Assembly: GCA_023548195.1 (NCBI GenBank)
Contig: JAJHZJ010000399.1
Coordinates: forward strand, 6,701,100 to 6,765,099
Length of the DNA: 64,000 bases
DNA from: Bettongia penicillata ogilbyi
Lineage: Eukaryota; Chordata; Mammalia; Diprotodontia; Potoroidae
Direction: 5' to 3'
Shown here: in pieces, positions 33,444 through 43,502 of the stretch
How the letters are laid out: every line of letters starts with the position of its first letter
Position numbering within the stretch: the first letter of the stretch is position 1
Made by a program: the position numbers and the translations under genes
The notes under the pieces: generated by a model
What the model was told of the DNA's origin: nothing
Seen by the model: the letters and a program-made list of their open reading frames with translations, nothing else
The model's database searches: none

Positions 33444-33524
33444 AAGTGAAAGTTAAAGCAGGTAAACATAGAAGCTGGGAACCTTCACATCTAAGAAAGC
33501 TGGTATAGGTGATATGACAGTAAA

Positions 33525-33675
33525 CAAACACACACACTTGGTGTAGAGAGTGGGGAGGAGGCCTACCTTAAACGCAGGAACACGGGTTCAAGTCCTTCCT
33601 TTGATAGTAACTATAGCAGCTAGGTGATCCCTAGACAATTCACTCTTTGAGATTCAGCTTTAACTAGTTTGCTAA
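33525..33675 (+). mobile_element. MIR-type SINE fragment
   Basis: CACGGGTTCAAGTCCTTCCT, GCAGCTAGGTGATCCCTAGA and GAGATTCAGCTTTAACTAGT keep MIR order with strong divergence. Confidence 0.55.
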
Positions 33676-33689
33676 TTCATATTAATGGC

Positions 33690-33860
33690 AGGAGTTACTA
33701 ATTAATCAATCAATCAATGTTCATAAGATGCCTGTGGTACTTCGGAATTGTGCTGGGCATTCGAGATGCCAAGACAAATTCAAAACAGCAATTGTCTTCA
33801 AGAAGCTTACTTTCCAACTACACAAATGAAATTGCAGGTCTTCAGTCAACCACATATGTG
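33690..33860 (+). mobile_element. Old interspersed repeat, head segment
   Basis: AATCAATCAATCAATGTTCA, GTGCTGGGCATTCGAGATGC, CAAGACAAATTCAAAACAGC and CTTCAAGAAGCTTACTTTCC match the repeat head at 9297 and 25640. Confidence 0.5.
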
Positions 33861-34144
33861 TGTGAGAGGTGGAGGTGGATTGGAATATAAGTGTACAGAG
33901 AAAAGTGAAGAGGCAAAGGAATACAGAAGACATTACTTTTGTTTGATAGTAAGCCTACTGTGCTTTTATCCTAAGGCTCTTTTTAACTTTGCATACACCA
34001 ACAGCAGCAACAATAATAATCATTCTTAAAGTTTACATAAAACTTTTAGATTGATAAATAACTTTCATTTATTTTTTAAACAAACTTCATAGGTAAATAT
34101 TAAGAAAATTGAACTGAAAAGTGCTAGATGGATTGACCCAAGTT

Positions 34145-34148
<4 letters not shown>

Positions 34149-34227
<79 letters not shown>
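34149..34227. repeat. Long pure (CT)n tract
   Basis: About 39 uninterrupted CT units. The mirror symmetry and strand asymmetry favour triplex (H-DNA) folding. The minus-strand RE-repeat frame is a repeat artefact. Confidence 0.95.
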
Positions 34228-34229
<2 letters not shown>

Positions 34230-34336
34230 TCCTTTCTCCTTCTTTTCTTATTCCTTTCTTCATTACTATGAATATAGTGCCAGAAAAATAAGGATAGCTT
34301 ACAATATAATAATATTCTGAGAGCATTTTTATATCT

Positions 34337-34565
34337 TCACTTATCAGCCCTTTGAAAATTCAGAGCTGCATTCACTAGGTCCCTGTGAGGCAACCCTGAC
34401 CCACAATTAAATTTTCTAGCATCTAGCAGGATCTCTTGCACATAGGTATCCCAAGCCTTCCTGGATTTGTATCTTTGCCGTATAAATTCTTGCTGAAAAG
34501 ATAAGAGATATGCTTCATGATGAATAGTCCTCTTCAAGGCAGAACTAATGTCAATCAGACAAGCA
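34337..34565 (-). other. Unrecognised open frame, possible exon or chance
   Basis: A 66-codon frame (34337-34537) extends upstream without a stop for a few codons to about 34560. It is one of the few frames here outside a recognised repeat with balanced composition (FQQEFIRQRYKSRKAWDTYV). Upstream on the minus strand GATTGACATTAG could serve as a splice acceptor, and ATAAGTGAAG at the end as a weak donor. I do not recognise the peptide. Chance is the more likely explanation. Confidence 0.15.
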
Positions 34566-34644
34566 GCATTAAGGTAAAATATTAAATGTTCAAAAAAAAT
34601 TCTTGCTTGTGATAGACATGTTTATAAATTCCAAGGTCCTCATT

Positions 34645-34700
34645 GATATAGATAGATAGATAGATAGAAAGATAGATAGATAGATATAGATATAGATATG
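34645..34700. repeat. (GATA)n microsatellite
   Basis: GATAGATAGATAGATAGAAA then GATATAGATATAG. Confidence 0.9.
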
Positions 34701-35305
34701 TACATTTTACATGCCTATATGTATGTATAATTTATAATATAAATTTGTTTAGTATAAAAATTAACAGAGCCATTGTGAGATTTTTACAGGAGAACCAGCT
34801 CTCCCAAATCAATAATTGAGATATCCATTATATCTTAATTATAGCTTCTGGTGCAGCTGGAGTCCTCTGCCTCCCTATAGGGGAGCTTCCCACAGCTTAA
34901 GTATCCTCAGTAATTGTGGGATGACCAATATCCATTCTCATCACTATATGTTTCTAACAATTCTATAATCAAAGAAACCATTCATCATGTAGCCATCATG
35001 AAACAAATCTGCAAATAACTGAAAATATCTTAGGTGAAAATAAAATGGTTTTGGAGCTGATGTTCCTCTCAACTTCATACATTTGGATTGGGGGATATTA
35101 GAAAAAAAATCTAGAGTGTCTCAAAAGTGCAGTACTCGCTATTTAATAAATTGAAGACTTCTCATATTGATTTGTAAAGATCTTTTACAATGCTCATTTC
35201 CAACTTTCTTTTATCTAGAGTAATAGTCGCCAAACATTTTGAGCAAAAATAGACATATAACCTTAATTTTTTATATATTTGTCTAATTTTAAGTTATGTA
35301 TATAT
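34701..35305. other. Unassigned, no gene seen
   Basis: No repeat or coding signal was recognised. Confidence 0.3.
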
Positions 35306-35309
35306 CTTA

Positions 35310-35392
35310 AAGGCAGTGTGACATGATGAAAGAGAGGAGATGGAGAGCTGGCTTTGAAACCGAGTTCAAATTCCACCTCTTATGACTCCTGC
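35310..35392 (+). mobile_element. MIR-type SINE head
   Basis: GGCAGTGTGACATGATGAAA, GAGAGCTGGCTTTGAAACC and GAGTTCAAATTCCACCTCTT follow the A/B-box half of a tRNA-derived SINE. Confidence 0.55.
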
Positions 35393-36200
35393 CTTCATGA
35401 TCTACTTCTCTCAGGCCTCTAGGAAGTCTACATCCCACACATTCAAATATAACTATCCTAAATTTGACCCATCATCAAATTTTCCAAAAATATCGATTTT
35501 AAAAGCATTAGATAAAGATACACTAGTGAGGGAGACAATAGGAATTTTACTGACAAGACATGTGACAAGTCACAAAAATCATACTTTAAGAAAATCACTT
35601 GATAGTTTAGTGGTAGGGGAGAATTAGAAAGGGGAGAGTGTTAGGCATGGAAAGCAATTAGGAAGTTATTGCTGAAACACAAACCAAAGGTGATAAAAAA
35701 CTGAGGTCACTGCTGGAATAGCAAAAGAATAAGATTTAACAACTGTAAATGGAGTAATCAGAAGTGAGCAGTAGAGGACACTGAAATTTCTCTGACTTGG
35801 CTTAATTCAACAACAAACCTGAAAGAGAAAACCCACTGCATATCAAAGTTGGGAAGACAAAGAGAGTTGGAGAAAGATAATATAATGAACTTTTTTCATC
35901 TCCTATAATATTTTGTGTCCCACTCAAAATTTTAAAAAATGGGTGGAGGACAGGTTCTTATTCACCAGAAGTACACAGCTCATCCATTAAGGCACATTTT
36001 CATACACAGGAAGTGAGGCGCAGCATTGCTGAGGAATACAGGAGAATTGTGGTTGAGAATCCCCATGGATTGTCAAGTTCTTAAGGGTGGGGGTCTGTTT
36101 GGTTTTGGTTTTGCCTTCTTTTTGTTTACCCATCACTTAATACAGTGGCTGGCAAATAGTGGGCAATTATTAAATGTTTCTTGAATGTTTGTGGTTGTGT
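35393..36200. other. Unassigned, no gene seen
   Basis: An 81-codon frame at 35382-35627 has no recognisable motif. No repeat signature is visible. Confidence 0.3.
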
Positions 36201-36204
36201 TGTG

Positions 36205-36385
36205 GTTAGTCCTTCATTCTTGAAGAGGACCATGACATCAGGAAGGAGATGCTATGACTTGCAAAGGAATTAGATTACAGTGAGGAAAGACTGTGCAAAG
36301 TCCCCAGCCTCACTTTCTCCTCCAGATTCATCTAGGTCCAGTGGTCAGATATAGATCAGGACAACTGGAGATGGACCAAGGTGCA
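36205..36385 (-). mobile_element. SINE-related 3' body, minus strand
   Basis: The reverse complement has CACTGGACCTAGATGAATCT, GGAGGAGAAAGTGAGGCTGG and GATGTCATGGTCCTCTTCAA, ending GAATGAAGGACTAACCACAA. This is the same body as 8350-8528, 46085-46262 and 60630-60780. Confidence 0.65.
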
Positions 36386-36759
36386 GTGTTTACTGATTGA
36401 CTATTGAGCTCAATAGGTAAGTGAATTTTGATTTATAATCACCTCAGTGAGACAAAGGCTAAGGTCATACTTTGGAAAAACAGACAATGGCAAAGTTGAG
36501 ACATAATGAATCAAAGGGGTGGTGTAGTTTTGTTGGAGATAAACTTAGGAAAGGAAGGGTGGACTGTAACATATCTTCTCCCCCTACATTTGTTTAATCA
36601 TGGTCCTATTTGGGTCATGATATGGTTCCCACTTTAGAGAATACTATGTTTCCACAGTGACATTCTCCAAGTATGGAGACATGCTAATGCCCCAGGTGCT
36701 GTATGATCAAACAACAGAAAGATAAGAAGATGGATCATGTCTTCCCTCCTAGAAGTGAT

Positions 36760-37431
36760 ACAAGTATAATAGTATTCCATGACATTCATATACCACCACT
36801 TGTCTAGCCATTCCACAATAGATGGGCATCCCTTTAATTTCCAGTTTTTGGTCACCACAAAGAGAGCTGCTATAAATATTTTTATGTATGTGGGACCTAT
36901 TGCATTTTTATATTCACTTTGGGGTGCAGTCCTAGAAGCGATATTACTGGGATACGATCGTGCTATAAGAAATGATGAATAGGAAGAACTGATGCTGAGT
37001 GAAAGGAGCAGAACTAGGAAAACATTTCACACAGCAACCACAGTGTGTGAGGAATTTTTCTGGTAGACTTATTCCTTCACAGCAATGCAAGGACATGAAA
37101 AATGTCCAATGGATTTTTGAGGCAACATGCCTTACACATCCAGAGAAAGAACTATGGAATTGCATCACAAAATGAAGCAGACAATTTTCTTTTGCAATAC
37201 GTTTTGTTTTGTTTTGTGATTTCTCCCATTCATTTTAATTCTTCTGTGCAACATGAGTAAGGTTAAAATGTATTTAATAGGAATGTATGCGTAGAACCTA
37301 TATAAAATTGCACGGTGTGTCAAGGAGGGAGTGGGGAAGGAGGTGGGAAGGAGTAGGAGGAAGGATAAAATATCTACGATATATGGAAACTATCGCAGAA
37401 AACTGAACACAAAATAATTAATAAGAAAGAA
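36760..37431 (+). mobile_element. Twin-primed L1: 5' inversion
   Basis: 36763-36957 is L1 ORF2 C-terminal sequence on the minus strand (VTKNWKLKGCPSIVEWLDKW in translation). From 36964 the L1 continues on the plus strand (ATAAGAAATGATGAATAGGA) through GAGCAGAACTAGGAAAACAT to a 3' UTR with G-rich sequence near 37320-37360 and an A-rich end. The inverted part stops exactly where the plus part resumes in the L1 order (compare 23340-23360). The flanks AGAAGTGAT (36751-36759) and AGAAATGAT (37432-37440) are a likely target duplication. Confidence 0.75.
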
Positions 37432-37444
37432 AGAAATGATCACA

Positions 37445-38140
37445 GGTTGTATCTGAAAAAAGTCATGCCCATCTTTCACCCAATAAAATCCAATAATTCC
37501 CCATTTCACCTGGTCCCTCTGGCAGGGCTTCTTAAATTTTTCTCACTCAGGACCCCTTCAGCACTTCTTAAAATGTTTGAAAAGTGTTCATCTAGGGTAG
37601 AAGCTCCTAATCTTATCCCCTTTTGTGGCAAATATTGGCAATTTGGGAAAGTTATAACACAGCAATAAGCCTGGAGGCCATAAAAGCAGTTATGCAGGTG
37701 ACATAAAAAATGCCCTCAATATACCCACTCACCACCTAAATTGTAGACTATTAGCATGTAAAACTAAGATATATGGCTCTTCCCATCAGGTGCTGGTAAG
37801 AACCCTGCCCACCCCCGTCTTTCTTTTTCTGTTTTTGGTAAGACAAAGTGAGTCATACAGAATGAGAATGTATGGATAGATTGTAGTCTTCACTGGTAGT
37901 ACCATATTATCTTTCCTCAAAAAGAAGGTACCCCTCTTCCTATTTCCTGTTTCTGTCAAGGACACCATCATCTTTCTAGTTATTCAAGTACACAACTTCA
38001 GTATCATCACAAAGTCCTTGATTCTATTCATTGTGGGGGGGAGAGAGAGAAGAGTTACAAATTTTCCTTATTCCTCCAGGACTTTTGTAGAGGACTTTGA
38101 AAATAAGGAAGCTGAATTGCCTTTTCTTCAAAAGCAATAT
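37445..38140. other. Mostly unassigned; possible hAT-like end at 37515-37570
   Basis: GGGCTTCTTAAATTTTTCTC followed by ACTCAGGACCCCTT recalls the terminal part of a hAT-type element. No other end is seen and no gene is present. Confidence 0.3.
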
Positions 38141-38250
38141 ATGTGTGTATGTATGTGTGTGAGTGTGTGTGTGTGCATGTCTGTGATTTGGTGTATGCAT
38201 ATGCATATGTGTATTATATATATATATATATACACACACACAGAGAGACC
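38141..38250. repeat. (TG)n/(TA)n/(CA)n compound microsatellite
   Basis: ATGTGTGTATGTATGTGTGT through (AT)n to ACACACACACAGAGAGA. Confidence 0.9.
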
Positions 38251-38499
38251 ATTTAATTTATTATTATGAAATATTTTCTTTCATCTTTTATTTTATTCTC
38301 TTAAAATTTCTATTTTACACATGTCAATATACATAATACAATAGTATAGGTGTTCACTTTGTAAATAATTATGTGTGTGCTTATGTCAGACTTTTTTTCT
38401 TTTTCTTCTTTTTTCTTGTTACTGATAGTGTGTTTGAAGCCCACTATATTTGCAGGTGTAGAATCAATCGTCCTTTTAGACTTGAAAGGAATCATTAGA

Positions 38500-38690
38500 T
38501 TATTGATTTAAAGGTAGGAGTGACCTGGAAAAAATTAGTCCAAACTTCTCATTTTGCAAATAAAAAATCTAAGGTTCACAAAAAGGAAATTATTTACCCC
38601 AGGTCGCACATAAATAAACTGATATTTGAACTATAATCTCCAGTTAATGTCATTTCCACAATAACATTCTATGCCCCCTACTGTTGTGCT
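38500..38690 (-). mobile_element. MIR-type SINE fragment
   Basis: CTCATTTTGCAAATAAAAAA, CCAGGTCGCACATAAATAAA and GATATTTGAACTATAATCTC follow MIR in reverse complement. Confidence 0.55.
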
Positions 38691-38992
38691 TAGCATGTCT
38701 GTCAAGAGAGGATGTTATGAAGTGGATTCAGTTATAGGCAAGCTTGTATATATGAGTTTCCTATTTCTATAACTCAAGGGCCTACATCTTCTTTGCTGAG
38801 GTTTCAATTATACCTTCTGCAAATGTCGAAGCAGAAGAAATGGTTACTATAGTTCTTGGATCCACGCCAACAGCAAGCAGCTACTTGGTATGGGGAACAC
38901 TGCTATTATATTCTCAACCAGGCAACATTGGAAATAAATGAAATGGACTCTACATTAAGCCAGATTTCATGTGTGTTATAACTACAGTGGAA

Positions 38993-39261
38993 GGGCAGCT
39001 AGGGGGTGCAGTGGTTAGAGTGGTGGGCCTAGAGTTTAGAAGACTTTTCTTGCTGAATTCAAATCTGAATTCAGACACTTAACTAACTGTGTGAAACTAG
39101 AGGAGTCACTTTAACCTTGTTTGCCTTAGTTTCCTCATCTGTAAAATAATTGGAAAAAGGAAATGGCAAGTCACTAAGTATGTTTGCCAAGAAAACCCTA
39201 ATGGAGTCAGAAAGAGTCAGGCATGACTAAAAATGACTGAGTAACAACAACAATAATAATG
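38993..39261 (+). mobile_element. tRNA-derived CORE-type marsupial SINE
   Basis: A full-length copy: GGGCAGCTAGGGGGTGCAGT head, GCTGAATTCAAATCTGAATT, GTTTCCTCATCTGTAAAATA, TTTGCCAAGAAAACCCTAAT, CAGGCATGACTAAAAATGAC, then a (CAA)n tail. It is the same family as 20682-20947. Confidence 0.85.
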
Positions 39262-39289
39262 AAGAATCTCAGGATATCTGAAGTTGCCA

Positions 39290-39480
39290 TCATAGGATCA
39301 TACATTTGGGGGTGATATGGACCTTACAGGTCACCTTGTCCAGCTCTTTAATTTTACAGATAAGGAAATTGAAGTCCAGAGAGAACACATGACTTGTCCA
39401 AGGTCCCACAGCTGGTAGATGTCAGGACTGGGATTTTGAATCCAATGTTTGTTTGTCTTCTCACTACACTATGCTGAAGA
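39290..39480 (-). mobile_element. MIR-type SINE
   Basis: AATTTTACAGATAAGGAAAT, CCAGAGAGAACACATGACTT, GTCCAAGGTCCCACAGCTGG and GACTGGGATTTTGAATCC are MIR in reverse complement. This is one of the best preserved MIR copies here. Confidence 0.8.
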
Positions 39481-39489
39481 ATAAGTCAA

Positions 39490-39592
39490 ATCTTTTAGAT
39501 CTGCTAGCTACTATCTGTGGGACCTTAAGCAAATTGCTTCTTCTTTCTGTTTCCTCTTGGGGAAAATAAGGGCGTCAGAGATGGGTTTGGAC
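39490..39592 (+). mobile_element. MIR-type SINE fragment
   Basis: TATCTGTGGGACCTTAAGCA, CTGTTTCCTCTTGGGGAAAA and GATGGGTTTGGACTAGATTA. Confidence 0.6.
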
Positions 39593-39594
39593 TA

Positions 39595-39745
39595 GATTAG
39601 TGATATCAAATTCAAATAGATAAGAATCCTTGCTGATGACACATAAATTTATTTATTTTGTTAAATGTTTCCCAACTACATTTTAATTTTGTTTATAATG
39701 CACTAAGGAGCTTTGCTAGTCTTCTCAAGTTTCACATCTTTGGAT
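39595..39745 (+). mobile_element. hAT-type non-autonomous fragment
   Basis: GTGATATCAAATTCAAATAG starts the fragment, matching the terminal start on the minus strand at 24000. TTATTTATTTTGTTAAATGT and CCCAACTACATTTTAATTTT follow in the order I know for this element. The closing terminal repeat is lost or diverged. Confidence 0.5.
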
Positions 39746-39954
39746 TGAATAACCACTAAGGAATCTGCAAATTTTACCATTGTGTGAAATCATATTATAG
39801 TTGATCTCCAATGTATTTCTTTCCTAGGATATTTTTTGTCCATGCCATAACAGCGCCAACTACAGGATGACAGAGGAACAGTTGATCCCATATTTATTAT
39901 ATTACATTAAGAGGAATACTTGAGGGTCCCAAGAAAATTACCTAGAAGTATATT

Positions 39955-40045
39955 AACCTTACTTAACATTTTTGCGCTTCAGTTGCTTCATATGCATAAT
40001 GGGGATAATAATTGAAGTATCTATTTCACAAGGTTATTTTTAACA
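39955..40045 (+). mobile_element. MIR-type SINE fragment
   Basis: CTTCAGTTGCTTCATATGCA, AATGGGGATAATAATTGAAG and CTATTTCACAAGGTT. Confidence 0.65.
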
Positions 40046-40049
40046 GTAA

Positions 40050-40155
40050 TCATTCAGTCTGCAGTAGGTGAGAGGGAGACAGAGGGACGTTCAAACACCT
40101 ATGTACGAACAAACCATTTACCAGATAAATTGAAGATAATCTCCAAGGAAAGACA
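40050..40155 (+). mobile_element. Old interspersed repeat, middle segment
   Basis: GTTCAAACACCTATGTACGA, CAGATAAATTGAAGATAATC and CAAGGAAAGACACTAG match the order at 25745-25815. Confidence 0.45.
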
Positions 40156-40159
40156 CTAG

Positions 40160-40190
40160 TGTCATCATCATCATCATCATCATCGTCATC
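40160..40190. repeat. (CAT)n trinucleotide repeat
   Basis: TCATCATCATCATCATCATC with one CGT unit. The aspartate run in the minus frame is an artefact. Confidence 0.85.
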
Positions 40191-40195
40191 AGTAG

Positions 40196-41040
40196 GAGCA
40201 GCAGCAATAATAAGAATAATGCTAGTGATCTGTCTTTGAGATAATCTCCAATTCATCCTGTACTTGACTTCTTTGCACACAGTTATATGGGTATTTCCTA
40301 CTCCATGAAACTGAAACCTTCTTGAGAGCAGTGGCTATTTTTTTGCCTTGAAAATGTACACATAGTATGCACTGAATAAATTCTTGTAGACTGATTATCC
40401 TTAGTGGAAATAAGGGCTTTCCTCTTTACCCTGTTCAAAATTAAATGCCAAAACCTTATATTAGGTTCATAGTGCATCCGGAGCAATGGGAAATAACAGG
40501 TTTAGTCAATGAGATTCACTGATCCCATGTATCTTTGGGGGACTATGGTACACATTTGCTCCAATAGTACAAAATGAATTTCTTTAGGGTGGATTTTCTT
40601 TCAACCAAGGCAGATTGAAAAGCTTTCAAAGATACCACAAGTAAGCTTTAGCTGGCCTGGTCCATGAACAATAGATCTGTAATTAATTACCACTCGAGAC
40701 TTGAAGCTTTACTACCTTGGGAGAACCTGCTCAAGTTTGCATTCTATCATCATATCATTTGAGAATATAGGATCACACTCATAACACAATGATGCATCAA
40801 TACATTCCTTTCTTCAATGATGTCAAGTGCAGTCATAGCTAAAACACAAAATAATACAGGATAAGTTTGTTAGAGATATTGAACCAAGAATTCGGTGAGG
40901 TACAAGTGGAGAGAAAGAATGTTAGCAATGGGATGGATGATACACTTTAAATAATTGGAGGTTTACTGGAATCTTCCAGTACTGTGGAATGGGGGAGGGG
41001 AGTAAAAGGGGCAAGTAACATGGAAAAGTGTATTTTATTT
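40196..41040. other. Unassigned, no gene seen
   Basis: No recognised repeat or coding motif. Candidate unique region. Confidence 0.3.
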
Positions 41041-41041
41041 A

Positions 41042-41400
41042 TTGCTAAATTTTTATTTATTTAGAGATTCAAATTGCCTTCTTTCCTCCACCCTTTCATC
41101 CATACGTGGAGAAGGCAAGAAATATAACACCACACGAAGTCATGCAAACTATTTCTATGTTAGTTTAAGAGAGAAAAAAAAAAACAAGAAAAAGAAAGAA
41201 AGAAATACGTTTAACTCTACATTGCACTCTGCGCAGAGTTCATCACTTTCTCTCTAGAAATGGATAGCATCGTTCATCATGGATCCTTTGGAACAGTCAC
41301 AATTCATTTTATTGCTCAGAGTGGTTAAGTCTTTCACAAGCAATTGTTAATACAGTGCCGCTTTTACTGTGCATATTTTTCTCCTGGTTCTGTTGATTTG
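41042..41400 (-). mobile_element. L1 3' UTR fragment, minus strand
   Basis: In plus reading: GAGAAGGCAAGAAATATAAC, GAAGTCATGCAAACTATTTC, CACTCTGCGCAGAGTTCATC, AAATGGATAGCATCGTTCAT, AGTCTTTCACAAGCAATTGT and TTCTCCTGGTTCTGTTGATT. This is the order of a marsupial L1 3' UTR in reverse complement. Confidence 0.65.
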
Positions 41401-41404
41401 AACA

Positions 41405-41510
41405 TTGGCTCTAAAACATCTGAGTTTGAATCTTAGCTATGCAGCTTACTTTGTGACCTTGAGGAAATCGACTAAGCTTTGCAGTTTATTTAAGTGAAAA
41501 TAAAAGAGAC
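41405..41510 (+). mobile_element. MIR-type SINE fragment
   Basis: CATCTGAGTTTGAATCTTAG, GCAGCTTACTTTGTGACCTT and GAGGAAATCGACTAAGC. Confidence 0.6.
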
Positions 41511-41559
41511 TGGAGATCTCTAACACAATTTTAACTCACCTTCCTGTTAATAAAAGTCA

Positions 41560-41935
41560 TTTACTTTATTTCACTTCCATGTCCCTCCATTGAAAAGAAT
41601 AAAGAAAATTTCAATATTTGTAACAAATAGGCATATTCAAGCAAAATAAATCCACATATTGTCCATGTCAAAAAAATGCATCTCATTCCATATGTTAAAT
41701 ACCTCACTTTTCTAGCAAGAGGTTAATGTTGTGTTGATCAAAGTTCTTTAATTGTCAAAAGTTGTTTATCTTTACAACATTGTTGTTACCCTGAAAATCT
41801 GTCTCCTCCGTACTGTGTCAATTTTTACTTATTATTCCCACTTTTTCATTTTGCCATTTCTTAAAGCACAGCAATATTGCATTTCATTCACATACTGTAA
41901 TTTATCCCATTATTCACTAATTGATGAGCACTCCT
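41560..41935 (-). mobile_element. L1 3' end, minus strand, second in series
   Basis: CCACATATTGTCCATGTCAA, AAGTTGTTTATCTTTACAAC, CAGCAATATTGCATTTCATT and CACTAATTGATGAGCACTCC run in L1 reverse-complement order from the 3' UTR into the ORF2 C-terminus (compare 60121-60185). Confidence 0.65.
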
Positions 41936-42300
41936 TAATTTTTTTATTAAAATACTTCATTTTAATCAGACAAGACTTCCTTTCTCACTCTCTACCCCTG
42001 CCCTTGCCCAATTGAGAAATAAAGAAAACAAAACTCATTATAATAACATATATAATCAATTTAAAGAAATAAAAAAATAGTTTCATTCTGAATACTTAGC
42101 CTTTTATATCTATATCAGTCCTTTCTCTCTATATTAGGTAGAATTTTTCATCATGGTCTTCTGGAATGATGTTTGGTCATTACACTGATAATACCTCAAC
42201 ACAATAATATTCTATCACATTTTTATACCAAACTTGTCCATCCATTTCCCCCAGTTTGAGCTATACAAGTTCCATACCTGTATTTGATTAGGTACAGAAG
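41936..42300 (-). mobile_element. L1 3' end, minus strand, third in series
   Basis: CCCAATTGAGAAATAAAGAA, TAGAATTTTTCATCATGGTC, TGGAATGATGTTTGGTCATT and CAATAATATTCTATCACATT repeat the L1 3' order of the fragment just upstream, so this is a separate insertion. Confidence 0.55.
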
Positions 42301-42565
42301 TAACATATTGCTGGAATACGCCCTGTTGACTAGCTGGACAACTATAGAGCCTCAGTTTGGGAGACCATTTGGTCTGGAATTCTTACCCTGTTTGTTCTTC
42401 TCCTGACTGGGTTAAATGCTAGAAGTGGGATTCTGCTCCGACAAAAAGGTCTGAGGCAAACTGCTGGAGCGGGAGATGAGTTCTGAACTTCCTCCTTTCT
42501 TGTTACAAAATTCATCGTCTCAATAGCCTGTATTGCCACCCCTTCCTCACTTTGCTGTGGATATG
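42301..42565. other. Unassigned, no gene seen
   Basis: The 91-codon minus frame at 42342-42617 has no recognisable motif. Confidence 0.3.
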
Positions 42566-42569
42566 GAAT

Positions 42570-42815
42570 CCAAAACTGTGTAGTAGGTAACATTCCATTA
42601 GGAAGGCCTGAGTTCAAATCTAGCCTTGCATGCTTACTAGTTGTGTGACCTTAGGTAAATCACTTTTATTTGTCTTATTTTCTTTGACTTTAAAATGGGT
42701 ATAAAAATATACCATACTGAGTTGTGAGGATCAAATAAGGTAGTACTTATGAAGCACTTACACAGTGCCTGGCACACAGTAGACATTATATAATCCTCAA
42801 CAATTAATGTGTCTA
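42570..42815 (+). mobile_element. MIR/THER-type SINE
   Basis: GGCCTGAGTTCAAATCTAGC, GTTGTGTGACCTTAGGTAAA, AAAATGGGTATAAAAATATA, GAGTTGTGAGGATCAAATAA and CACAGTGCCTGGCACACAGT give an almost complete element, including the long 3' tail region. Confidence 0.8.
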
Positions 42816-43240
42816 TTAATAGTCTAATAACTTTATTTCTGTTTATGTGTATATATGTATACATATATAGATCTATAATCTCCAATTAAAATGCAAACTA
42901 CTTGACAACAGAAACTTTTTCATTTTTTTCTTTCTATTTTCAGTGCTTAGCATCATCCCTTGGATATGAAAATAAAACAAACTAATGCTTATTGTTTGTT
43001 GATTAATTGTTGAATAAGGATCTCCCAGTTGTCACAAACTATTCCCTGACCACCAAAAATATTTAATACAAATGTTGTGCCAGCAATGATTTGTGATTAT
43101 GAATTCTAGAATTTCATGGAAAATTGTCAAAATTACAAGTGAAACAAAGGGCAAAAGAGAGATAGATGGTGGGCATAAATACATAACAACATATAGTCAA
43201 TGTTAATTTGTGTTAAAGAATCCATGTAAAATATGATTAG
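42816..43240. other. Unassigned, no gene seen
   Basis: AT-rich DNA without recognised features. Confidence 0.3.
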
Positions 43241-43502
43241 AAAAAGAGTTGAGCTGCTCATATGGACAAGCTAATGTTCTTCACTGCTACATATGGAATA
43301 TTTTTTAAGAACCTGCAGAAAGCTTTTCATCATGTATGAAGGATTTATGTGAACATGTGAAAAAGAGTTGAGCTGCTCATATGGACAAGCTAAAGTTCTT
43401 CACTGGTACATATGGAATATTTTTTAAGAACCTGCAGAAAACTTTTCATCATGTATGAAGGATTTATGTGAACATTTATGTGAACATGTGAACATTTATG
43501 TA
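43241..43502 (+). repeat. 119-bp tandem duplication plus short GTGAACAT repeats
   Basis: The unit starting AAAAAGAGTTGAGCTGCTCA at 43241 recurs from 43360 with only three mismatches (near 43292, 43304 and 43321 in the first copy). The second copy is followed by three short repeats of (TTAT)GTGAACAT up to 43502. The high identity points to a recent event. It is not an LTR pair or CRISPR. Confidence 0.9.

Noticed and set aside
34144..34326. Arginine-glutamate repeat frame, with a twin at 56052-56234
   Set aside because: They are translations of (CT)n tracts. RE repeats are not RS-domain genes here.
40050..40280. Minus frame with a run of ten aspartates
   Set aside because: It is produced by a (CAT)n repeat next to an old interspersed repeat.
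43280..43315. U6 snRNA-like ACATATGGAATATTTTTT string
   Set aside because: Only the last bases resemble the U6 3' end. The body of the RNA is absent.
43241..43502. Direct repeats considered as CRISPR or LTR pair
   Set aside because: Only two adjacent 119-bp units without spacers or TG...CA ends. It is a tandem duplication.
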